Assembly: GCA_028288925.1 (NCBI GenBank)
Contig: JAQGHG010000016.1
Location: forward strand, 1-40,255
Length of the DNA: 40,255 bases
Direction of reading: 5' to 3'
Source of the DNA: Patescibacteria group bacterium
GTDB lineage: Bacteria > Patescibacteriota > Saccharimonadia > UBA4664
Under the pieces are notes generated by a model. That model was given only the letters and a program-made list of their open reading frames with translations. It was not told where the DNA came from and did not search any database. This document shows, piece by piece, positions 15,039-22,221 of this stretch (its first letter is position 1; each line of letters starts with the position of its first letter). A program made the translations under genes and the position numbers.

Positions 15039-15293
15039 TCAAGCCTTCTCCCAGATACTCTCCGTAACCCCACTCGCCTTAAGTTTTTCTGCAGTCGTAA
15101 ACCTTATTCGCGCATCCTCATCGCCAGTCTCTTGCCCCCAATCGCTACCAGGTGTTACCTCAGCGGACAGGACAGGCAGTTTGAAAATTTTAAAGGTTAA
15201 ATCTAAGTCGTCACCGATCCCGAAGTACCAGGATACGTTTGGCGTTTTTTTGATCTCGACTGGCAGATGGTTAGGTGGCTGGTTTGGTGGCAG
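15039..15293 (-). other. Open frame without start codon, possible gene remnant
   Basis: On the minus strand an 85-codon frame runs from just after an in-frame TAG to a TGA. It has protein-like composition at its end (RIRFTTAEKLKASGVTESIW), but no ATG, GTG or TTG, and its first part overlaps the 3' end of the TraG-like gene. It may be the tail of a broken gene or chance. Otherwise 14997-15270 contains only the -10 box and the APH-like relic. Confidence 0.2.
15205..15290 (+). pseudogene. Relic of the 5' end of an APH-like gene
   Basis: Two DNA blocks match the start of the APH-like gene in the same order: ACCGA-CCCGAAGT (14 of 16 bases) and GGATACGT-TGGCGTTT (16 of 17 bases), with a 7-nt length difference between them. 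Translation keeps VTDPEV and then, one frame over, a F-x-D-x-x-W-x-M-x-R pattern. Nothing of the rest of the kinase follows, and the relic runs into the end of the TraG-like gene, so only about 30 codons survive. Confidence 0.45.
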
Positions 15294-17445
15294 CTACAAA
15301 TTGCCGCACCCGGTTGCGCAAAGCTTGCTCCAGGGCCGGCTGGGGTGTGGTTTGGAGTTGGGGCGCTTGCACCGTAAAGGGTGTCGTGAGCTGGCCGCCG
15401 GCCAGGGTGCGCAGGTGGTAATGGTAGGGCGGGATGTTGGTGAGGTCTTCGGCGGTGAGCGGCGCGAAGTGATCGGCTAGCCACTGGGCGTCGGTGTGGC
15501 CGAGGCGAAAGGCCATGAGCGTGCCGACGTTGCCCGCCACAGCTTGCTTGACGCTCTCGGGGAGCTGGTCGACGTACTGGTGGGCTAGGTGTAGGCCGAC
15601 GCCGTATTTGCGAATCTCGGAGAGCATTTGGGCGAAGGAATCGGTGACGACGTTTTGGAACTCATCGATGTACACGTAGAACGGTGGGCGGTTTTCGGCC
15701 GGGGTGTCGGCGCGGGACATGGCGGCCATCTGGATTTTGGTGACGATGAGGGTTCCCAGGAGCTGGGCATTGAGGTTGCCGAGGCGGCCTTTGGAGAGGT
15801 TTACGAGCAGGATTTTGCGCTTGTCCATGAGCGTGCGCATGTCGAAGGCGCTAGTGCGTTGCGAGAGGATTTGGTGCATTACGCTATTGCCCAGGAAGCT
15901 ACCAAATTTGGAAGTGAAGTAATTGAGCATTTCGGATTTGTGGAAGTCGGCGGTGCCGGCCATTTGGTTGTTCCAAAAGTCTTTAACGGCCCAGTGTTCG
16001 GCCCGGGCGACGGTGGCTTTTTGGAACTGCTTGTCGGTGAAGAGCCGCGGTATGTCCACCAGCGTGCCACGGACGTTGGGCTCGGTGATGGTAAGCGCGG
16101 CGTTGCGCAGCCAATGTTCGAATTGCGGCCCAATGATGCCGGTGTGCTGCGGGTCGAAGAGTTTGTAGAAGAGCGCGATGAGCTCCTGGATGAGCAGGTC
16201 GCGTTCGTGGGGCGTGCGCCACTCCAGGAGGTTGAGGCCGAGCAGGGCTTCGGGGTCGCTGGGGTCGAAGAGGATGACGTCCTTGGCGCGGTGGGCGGGG
16301 ATGCGCGGCAGGAGCCAGTCGATACCTTCGCCGTGCGGGTCGATAAAGCAACAGCCCTCCCCCGCCGCCATATCCTGGAGGATGGCGTTTTGGAACAGTG
16401 TGGACTTGCCGGTGCCGGTCTGGCCGATGAGGTAGGTGTGGCGCAGGCGGTCGGCGGGGGCTAGGTGGATGGGCGGGCGGTCTTCGCGGAAGGCGCCGAA
16501 GCCCAGGGTGATGCCTTCGCGCGAGAGATTCTCGGGGATGGCCAAGCGGGTAGAGGCGATGGCTTCGAGCTGGGGGAAGGCGCGGGGGCGCAGGGGTGTA
16601 TGGTAGAGGTTGGCGGCTTCGTTGGGGGTGAGGAGGAAGGCCGTTTTGGGGTCGGTTTGGCGGTGCAGAGCGGTGTTGAGCCAGGGGTTGATGTGTTTGG
16701 GCTTTTGATATTGGAGCTTAGATTTGCCGGGAATCGTCATTTGGTGATATGCGGCGATGGTGCGTCGCAAAAGATCGTCGGCTTCGACTTGGGTGGTGCC
16801 TAATGTCAGTACACGGAGATTGGCGCGGAAGGGGGCGTTTTTGGTCTTGTCTTCGTCTTCGGGCTTGGCCTCGTCTTTTTTGTCGGGTTCGTATTTTCCG
16901 CCGATAATGGCTTGGCGCAGGCCTAGCATCATGCCCTCCTGGAGTGTACCCAGGGCTTTGGCGGTGAGTGAAGATTTGCGGGCGGCGGGCGCGAGGAGGA
17001 GCTGTACGTACAGGCGATGGTTCGCGGGTACCGAGCTGAGTACTTCGAGTAGCGGCTGGAGCGGATCGGTGCCGGTGAATTCGGCGTTGCGCAGGTTGCC
17101 TTCGGGCGGCGTAAAGCCGATAGTGGCGCCGGCTAGCTCGCCGGGGGTGTCGAACATGGTCCAGTGTTCGAGGATTTCCAATTCGCAGGCGGGCATGGTG
17201 GCGTAGAGGTGGTGCATGACCTCGGCTTGTTGCTCGCGGGGGGCGGTTATGATGTAGCGCACCCCATTTTCCTTGGCCACTAGTTCGAGGCTGATGGCGG
17301 CTTGTGATTCGCCGCCGACTAGCCCGCTGAGGGCGGTCATGAGCGACTTGGTGGCTTCGAAATGCTTTTTGGCCGCCGGGACGTCGGTGAGGGTTTCGGG
17401 GGAAGGGCGGAGTTGGATGAAGGTTAGAGAGCCGGGTTTTTTCAT
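15271..17445 (-). CDS. TraG/VirD4-like type IV conjugation/secretion ATPase
   Basis: A 724-residue ATPase related to type IV coupling proteins and the HerA/VirB4 fold. Walker A HTYLIGQTGTGKST lies near residue 340, followed by CCFIDPHGEGIDWL, and the Walker B/DEAD-like region YVYIDEFQNVVTDSF near 590, then the sensor-like LHLAHQYVDQL. The first ~300 residues form a soluble domain typical of such proteins in Patescibacteria; no N-terminal membrane helix is evident, unlike VirD4. It is the last gene of the chain, overlapping the 142-aa gene by ATGA; the start at 17445 is set by that overlap. The probable role is pumping DNA or protein through a membrane channel. Substrate and channel are unknown. 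Confidence 0.85.
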   Translation of the reverse strand: MKKPGSLTFIQLRPSPETLTDVPAAKKHFEATKSLMTALSGLVGGESQAAISLELVAKENGVRYIITAPREQQAEVMHHLYATMPACELEILEHWTMFDTPGELAGATIGFTPPEGNLRNAEFTGTDPLQPLLEVLSSVPANHRLYVQLLLAPAARKSSLTAKALGTLQEGMMLGLRQAIIGGKYEPDKKDEAKPEDEDKTKNAPFRANLRVLTLGTTQVEADDLLRRTIAAYHQMTIPGKSKLQYQKPKHINPWLNTALHRQTDPKTAFLLTPNEAANLYHTPLRPRAFPQLEAIASTRLAIPENLSREGITLGFGAFREDRPPIHLAPADRLRHTYLIGQTGTGKSTLFQNAILQDMAAGEGCCFIDPHGEGIDWLLPRIPAHRAKDVILFDPSDPEALLGLNLLEWRTPHERDLLIQELIALFYKLFDPQHTGIIGPQFEHWLRNAALTITEPNVRGTLVDIPRLFTDKQFQKATVARAEHWAVKDFWNNQMAGTADFHKSEMLNYFTSKFGSFLGNSVMHQILSQRTSAFDMRTLMDKRKILLVNLSKGRLGNLNAQLLGTLIVTKIQMAAMSRADTPAENRPPFYVYIDEFQNVVTDSFAQMLSEIRKYGVGLHLAHQYVDQLPESVKQAVAGNVGTLMAFRLGHTDAQWLADHFAPLTAEDLTNIPPYHYHLRTLAGGQLTTPFTVQAPQLQTTPQPALEQALRNRVRQFVAATKPAT

Positions 17446-17870
17446 GCTGCTAATTCCCAATTTCCTCTTATCTCGTGGGCTTCGGCTGGGTTGTGGGGCC
17501 GAGGGGCGACGCCTAATGTCGATGAGAGCTTGTTTCTTGGTTTGGGGTCGGCAAGATCAAATTTTTGAGGTTGAAGGTTGGAGAATTCGGGGGCTGCCGC
17601 GATGTAATCTGCTAAATCGAGGGCGGGTTCTTGGGAGATGTGCTCGGCCGAGAGTTGGATGGGGTATTCGGCTGACGCGCCGGGGGTTTCGATACGGTTT
17701 ATGGGTTCGTGCTCAAGCTTTTGTTTGGGCTCCTTAATAACGAACCGCTCAACATCAACTTGTACAGGTCCGTCGACCAGGTTTTCGTGTTTGACTTCTG
17801 TTTCGGGGTCCAATATCTCTGTTGGTTCTATGTAGACTTCGGGGCTGGTTGCGAGAATTGGCTCGTTCAT
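17442..17870 (-). CDS. Hypothetical disordered protein in the TraG operon, 142 aa
   Basis: Not recognised. An acidic, Pro/Glu-rich sequence with no membrane segment and little predicted order (PEVYIEPTEILDPETEVKHE, RPHNPAEAHEIRGNWELAA). It overlaps both the Clp-like gene and the TraG-like gene by 4 nt, so it is translated with them. Its size, charge and position suggest an adaptor or tether between the two ATPases, which is inference only. Confidence 0.65.
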   Translation of the reverse strand: MNEPILATSPEVYIEPTEILDPETEVKHENLVDGPVQVDVERFVIKEPKQKLEHEPINRIETPGASAEYPIQLSAEHISQEPALDLADYIAAAPEFSNLQPQKFDLADPKPRNKLSSTLGVAPRPHNPAEAHEIRGNWELAA

Positions 17871-19612
17871 ACTTGAACTCCTTGCTGAAGCCAGGGCTCT
17901 TGGCCCGTAATGACGAGGGGGCCGGTGAGTTCTTGCTTAATGAGGCGGTCGGCGATGGGGGTTTCGAACTGGCTAGCAATGAGGCGCTTGACGGGTCGGG
18001 CGCCAAATAGCGGATTGTAGGTGGGCCGGAGCATGGTAGCCAGCGTGGCGTCGGACACGGCGAAGGTAATGCCGAGACGCTCGAGGCGGGTGGCGAGCTT
18101 GGTGAGCTCGCGTTGAGCGAGGGCGACGAGTTGGGCTTCGCCGAGGGGGTTGTAGACGAGGATGGCGTCGAAGCGGTTGAGGAATTCCGGTCGGAACGAA
18201 CGCATAAGGATGGGCAAAAGTGTGGTTTGCATGAAGCTTTGGCCGTGGATGTCGATACCAGCGGAGACGGCCTGGGTGATCTCGTGGGCGCCGGCGTTCG
18301 AGGTGGCGAGCACCATGGTTTCGGTGAAGTCGACGGTTTTGCCGGTGGAGTCGGTGAGGCGGCCGTCGTCGAGGAGCTGGAGGAACAGATCGAAGAGCTT
18401 GGGGTGGGCTTTTTCGATTTCGTCGAGGAGTACTAGGCTGTAGGGCTCGCGCATGACGGCGCCGGTGAGCTGGCCGCCTTCTTCGTAGCCGACGTAGCCG
18501 GGTGGCGAGCCGATGAGGCGGATGGCGGCGTGGCTTTCCGCGTACTCGGACATGTCGAGGCGGATGAGGGCGCTGGGGTTGGAGTATACCAGCTTGGCGA
18601 GGGACTTGGCGGTCTCGGTCTTGCCGACGCCGGACGGGCCGAGCAGCAGGAATGAGCCGCGCGGTTTGCTGGCGTCGCCTAGGCCGAGCTGGGATTTGGC
18701 GATGGTACGCGCGATGGTGCGGATGGCGGCGGTCTGGCCGACGACCGCGCGCTGGAGCTCGGGCTCGAGGCTGGCCAGGTCTTGGTTTTGGCTGGCGGCG
18801 GGATCGAGATCGGCCAGGGGCAGGCGCTCGCGTTCGGCGACGACAGCTTGGATGTCGGTGGCGGCTAGGTGGTCGCCGCCGTCGAGCGCGACCTTGACGC
18901 AAGCTTCTTCGAGTAGGCGGATGGCGGCGTCGGGCAGGGCGCGGCCGTGGCCGAACCGGCCGCCGTATTCTACCGCTTGCTGTACGGCGGCGTCGGCGAT
19001 GGTCTGGTGATTGGCGGCTTCCAGGCGCGGCACGGTCTGTTCGACCATCCGGGTGATGGCGGCGGTGCCGGCCTCGGCTAGCTCGAGCGCGTCGAAGGTA
19101 CGGTTGAATACGTAGTCGTCGCGGAAGATGCGATGGTAGGCCGAGGTGGTGGTGCTGGTGATGAGGCGGATGCCGGGGTGCGAGGCGAGCGCCTGCAGAA
19201 GTGCTAGGGTGAGCTCGAGCCGGCCGGGGTCGTCGGTGGCCAGGAGTTGGATGTCCTCGATGACGATGATGGCGGTTTCGAGCTGGGCGGTAGCTTGGCG
19301 CAGCGCGGCGATGCATTGGCGCAGGCTGTCGCCGTTTACGAGGAGTCCCATGACCGGCTCGGTGTTGAGGCGGTACATTTTGGGCTCAAGCTGGCGGTAG
19401 TGTCCCTGCTGAAGCCGGAAAGCCAACGCTTCGATGAGGCTGCTCTTGCCGCTGCCGGGATCGGCGACGAGGACGGCGTGGTGGTGGCTGGGCCGCAGCA
19501 AAATGCGCACCAGGCGGTTTAGTTCGGCGTCGCGCTCGACGATGTCGCGCAGCTTGTGGGCGCGGCTGGCTGAGATGAGGTCGTAAAGCTTGATGGAGAG
19601 TGGCGTGCTCAT
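17867..19612 (-). CDS. Compact double-AAA+ Clp/Hsp100-like ATPase
   Basis: A 581-residue protein with two AAA+ modules in the ClpA/ClpB order but without the N domain and without the ClpB middle coiled coil. Module 1 has Walker A ADPGSGKSS (about 50-58) and an inverted Walker B, IIVIEDIQLL (E-D in place of D-E). Module 2 is canonical: GPSGVGKTE (about 324), pore loop GSPPGYVGYEEGG, Walker B LVLLDEIEKAHP, sensor and arginine finger region RPEFLNRFD, and ends in the Clp D2-small domain. No IGF-type ClpP-docking loop is visible. It probably remodels or assembles the secretion complex encoded around it rather than feeding a protease. It overlaps both neighbours by ATGA. Confidence 0.85.
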   Translation of the reverse strand: MSTPLSIKLYDLISASRAHKLRDIVERDAELNRLVRILLRPSHHHAVLVADPGSGKSSLIEALAFRLQQGHYRQLEPKMYRLNTEPVMGLLVNGDSLRQCIAALRQATAQLETAIIVIEDIQLLATDDPGRLELTLALLQALASHPGIRLITSTTTSAYHRIFRDDYVFNRTFDALELAEAGTAAITRMVEQTVPRLEAANHQTIADAAVQQAVEYGGRFGHGRALPDAAIRLLEEACVKVALDGGDHLAATDIQAVVAERERLPLADLDPAASQNQDLASLEPELQRAVVGQTAAIRTIARTIAKSQLGLGDASKPRGSFLLLGPSGVGKTETAKSLAKLVYSNPSALIRLDMSEYAESHAAIRLIGSPPGYVGYEEGGQLTGAVMREPYSLVLLDEIEKAHPKLFDLFLQLLDDGRLTDSTGKTVDFTETMVLATSNAGAHEITQAVSAGIDIHGQSFMQTTLLPILMRSFRPEFLNRFDAILVYNPLGEAQLVALAQRELTKLATRLERLGITFAVSDATLATMLRPTYNPLFGARPVKRLIASQFETPIADRLIKQELTGPLVITGQEPWLQQGVQV

Positions 19613-21984
19613 GCGGTGACCTCAGCTCTCTTTCGCTTGCCGCGAGTGGTGGTTTTGCGGCGCTCGGAGGGCTCATCGAAGCTTATGCTGATATCGAGCG
19701 CATCGTCGTCGGTGGCGGCGTACGCGTTTGGGGCGGCGTGGGAAGTCTCGGCGTTACGGAAGGATTGGGACGGCGCGGCTGCATTCTGGGCGTTGGGCCC
19801 GCTCATAGCCGGGGCGCGACCAAAGTCGCTCGCCCAATCGTCGAAGGCCGATTCGGGCGCCTGGAAAGTCTGAGCGCGGACGGCGGGAGTCGTGGTCTGC
19901 TTGGTGGCGGTGATGGGAGCTTCTTGAGTTTTGGCGACATGGCGGGCTTCGGTATGCGCCGCTGGTTTGGTGGTTTGGACTTCCGTTGCGCGGGGACGGG
20001 AGACTTCTGCGATGTTATGTACCTGTGTGGCTTTTTGCTCTTGTCGTTTGACTATCATTGGTTGCTCGGCGCGGGATTTTTCGGGATCCGCGGCGCGAGG
20101 TGTTTCCGAGGCGTGTGTCTCGGCGGTAATATGGGTGGTTTTGGGTTTAGCGGCCGCGTGGGCGGCTTCGGGCGCGGTGGCTTGGGCGTGCTCCATGACA
20201 GGCGCTGACTCGGCGACAATTTGGGCGGCTTCTTGGACAGGGCTTGTCTCGGCGCGCGGCTCCATTATTTGTGGCGCTGCTTGCTCGGCTGGCGCGGGTG
20301 TGGCCGCCTCGCTGACCGTGGCTACCGGCTGGACCGACTGTTGCTTCACAGTAGTTTTCACGGTTTGCCGTATCTGGACGGTAGTGTTTTGCATGATTGT
20401 CTGGGCTGGAGCTTCGGTCGTTTCTTCGGCAGTTTCGGCCACCTCTTTCGATGTTTCCTCTGCCGGGCTTTCGGCCGTTATTTCGGCGGGCTGTTCGGTG
20501 CTCGTGGCTTCCGCGACGGCTTCGGGGACGGTGTCTGCGGTGACTTCGACCGGAGAATTCTCGGTGCGGGTACTGGTCTGTTCCTGTGGGGCCTGCACTC
20601 CCCCGCCGCCTTCGGGCTGGCTGGGCGGCTGGATGGGGCGTTCGGGTTTGGGGGCGATTGCTTCTGATGCGGTTTGAACGGGCTTTGGACTGATAGCTTG
20701 GATTTGAATCGTCGCTTCTTTGGGTTCTTCCGTTGTGGGCGTTTCTGCCGCGTCGATTTGGGACACAATGTAATTTTCGGGTGTCTTAATTGTTGTCTTG
20801 GATGGTATAGGCGCCTGCTCGGATGGCTTTGGAGCGGCGGGCTGAGGGACGGAGTTCTCTGGTCCCATGGGCTGGGTTGGTTCGTTGTTTGATGTACTAG
20901 CTTTTTGTTCTACAGATATGGGAACAATGGCGGATGGCTGCGTTTCAAAGACGTTTTTGATCGTTGGCGTGATGGGGGGTCGCGCAGAAAGCTCCGCGTA
21001 AACTGGAGTTTTGATGGCTTGTTCGGTAAGGTCAGCGTAGGGACGGTAGATATCGGGTTCAGCGGAGGTAGGAACGTCCATAATCGCAGTGGTTTCCAAC
21101 GGAATGTCCCAGAACGTTGCAGGGGCAGGGGTTTCCGGTGTTGTCTGGGTGGATATTTTGCCTTCTGAACTGGAGAGGTAAGCGGGGGTTTCTGGAGTCT
21201 TTAGGGTATTGGAACGGCTATCTGGAAGCTCACTGGTTATGGCACTGGCCGGTGTGAGGTTGAGATCTGTGCTGCCGTAATCTGAAAAACCGGCCGTAGT
21301 ATCAAGCCCGTCTCCGGACATGTCCATCCCATCGGTGTTGTCTTCTTCCTCTTCTTTTTCTTTGGGCTCCATTACCATTCGAGATGTTCCGGACATGTCG
21401 GTTACCCAATACGCGAGCTCGGTATCGGTATCGTTTTCTGGTTGTGGGACCCTGTATTCGGTCGCGTTGTTCGCTATCATCTCCTCGTATGCTTCGAGCT
21501 GTTCGTTCGTGAGCACTTCGCGCAGCGATTTCCAGACTTGGTTGCCCTCGATGTCCTCACTTATATAGCCATAGTCACTACCTCGCTTTTCGTAGGTGGC
21601 GGTATAGTTTCCATCCGCGGGTATCTCGACGAGTTTGAGCCTCCAAATGAGGCGGGCGTTCTCGGTTTCGCTGTCTAGGAGGGCGAGCCACAGAAAGGCT
21701 TCTTTGCCGTCGGCATTGTCTTCGGGTGATGGCATGAGATATTCTGTTTCGCCTTTGGCGCGCATTTCGTCGAATGCTTGGCGCCATCTTCCTCCTAACT
21801 TTTCCGCGATAAGATCGAGCTTTTCCGATGAGGTCTCGGCATTAATCTCCGCGAGGTGAATGGTTTGAGGTTCCACCCCGCCGGGGTCGTCGATATCCCG
21901 CTCGGTGCCGGCATCGACATCGAGCTCATCTTCCGCTGGCTGTTCTGCCCGAGCTTCTGAATGTTCTGGTCCGCGTCCGCTCAC
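19609..21984 (-). CDS. Large disordered Thr/Pro/Ala/Glu-rich protein, first gene behind the riboswitch
   Basis: A 791-residue protein of unknown function. Residues ~40-210 look folded, with two related ~70-residue repeats (EKLGGRWRQAFDEMRAKGETEYLMP and EVLTNEQLEAYEEMIANNATEYRVP are parallel segments). The following ~500 residues are low-complexity Thr/Pro/Ala/Glu/Gln. The last ~60 are again ordered-looking (ESAFDDWASDFGRAP, DDALDISISFDEPSERRK) with a basic end. No signal peptide or membrane helix. The start is set by an AGAGGGGG site 6 nt before GTG at 21984; a GTG 20 codons upstream would read through the hairpin. It overlaps the Clp-like gene by 4 nt. A scaffold for the TraG/Clp machine is plausible. 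Confidence 0.7.
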   Translation of the reverse strand: MSGRGPEHSEARAEQPAEDELDVDAGTERDIDDPGGVEPQTIHLAEINAETSSEKLDLIAEKLGGRWRQAFDEMRAKGETEYLMPSPEDNADGKEAFLWLALLDSETENARLIWRLKLVEIPADGNYTATYEKRGSDYGYISEDIEGNQVWKSLREVLTNEQLEAYEEMIANNATEYRVPQPENDTDTELAYWVTDMSGTSRMVMEPKEKEEEEDNTDGMDMSGDGLDTTAGFSDYGSTDLNLTPASAITSELPDSRSNTLKTPETPAYLSSSEGKISTQTTPETPAPATFWDIPLETTAIMDVPTSAEPDIYRPYADLTEQAIKTPVYAELSARPPITPTIKNVFETQPSAIVPISVEQKASTSNNEPTQPMGPENSVPQPAAPKPSEQAPIPSKTTIKTPENYIVSQIDAAETPTTEEPKEATIQIQAISPKPVQTASEAIAPKPERPIQPPSQPEGGGGVQAPQEQTSTRTENSPVEVTADTVPEAVAEATSTEQPAEITAESPAEETSKEVAETAEETTEAPAQTIMQNTTVQIRQTVKTTVKQQSVQPVATVSEAATPAPAEQAAPQIMEPRAETSPVQEAAQIVAESAPVMEHAQATAPEAAHAAAKPKTTHITAETHASETPRAADPEKSRAEQPMIVKRQEQKATQVHNIAEVSRPRATEVQTTKPAAHTEARHVAKTQEAPITATKQTTTPAVRAQTFQAPESAFDDWASDFGRAPAMSGPNAQNAAAPSQSFRNAETSHAAPNAYAATDDDALDISISFDEPSERRKTTTRGKRKRAEVTA

Positions 21985-21988
21985 GGAA

Positions 21989-22032
21989 AACCCCCTCTTA
22001 AATCGCGGCTTGGCCGGAAAGCAGAGGGGGTT
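21989..22032 (-). promoter_or_regulatory. Hairpin masking the Shine-Dalgarno site (riboswitch expression platform)
   Basis: On the minus strand AACCCCCTCT and AGAGGGGGTT form a perfect 10-bp stem around a 24-nt loop. The 3' arm is exactly the ribosome-binding site (AGAGGGGG) of the GTG start at 21984. The stem is followed by TTTTCC, so it could also attenuate transcription weakly. It lies 46 nt downstream of the cobalamin-type aptamer. Confidence 0.75.
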
Positions 22033-22077
22033 AAAACCATCCACTACTCTTTACGGCGAAGAGCGCGTGAAAACATT

Positions 22078-22181
22078 GATTCCCGGCATCGGTTTTCTGA
22101 CTTTACAGTTGCGCGACAGTGAGGGAATTTCACCCTGCTTGCCCGAATGCCTAAGAATATCGCTTATGTTGTGTTGCAATC
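22078..22181 (-). promoter_or_regulatory. Cobalamin (B12)-type riboswitch aptamer
   Basis: The minus strand follows the cobalamin riboswitch core in order: GGGCAAGCAGGGTGAAATTCC (compare GGGAA-n-GGTGnAAnTCC), then CTGTCGCGCAACTGTAA (compare CnGnCCCGCnACTGTnA), then GTCAGAAAACCGATGCC, close to the B12 box (GCCAGGAGACCTGCC) apart from an extra GA. Long-range pairing supports the fold: GGCAT(T)CGG at the 5' side pairs with CCGATGCC of the B12 box, and an outer GATT/AATC pair closes it. The peripheral extension is short, as in compact AdoCbl/Cbl-II variants. The downstream target is not a B12 gene, which is unusual. The ligand is inferred, not shown. Confidence 0.75.
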
Positions 22182-22215
22182 GTAACCGACCACAAGATAC
22201 ATGGTCAAGATGATT

Positions 22216-22221
22216 ATTATA
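22216..22221 (-). promoter_or_regulatory. Candidate -10 box for the riboswitch transcript
   Basis: TATAAT on the minus strand formed across the stop codon of the 525-aa gene (CTA TAA T). No good -35 is seen. It would start the leader about 30 nt before the aptamer; alternatively the leader is read through from the upstream gene. Confidence 0.3.

Noticed and set aside
17973-19316. Long Arg/Pro/His-rich open frame (about 447 codons) on the minus strand
   Set aside because: It is the shifted frame of the Clp-like gene, with the skewed composition typical of a GC-rich shadow and no recognisable motif.
19600-20677. Gly/Phe- or Ala/Ser-rich plus-strand open frames opposite the 791-aa gene
   Set aside because: They mirror the Thr/Pro/Ala low-complexity tail and show no independent coding signals.
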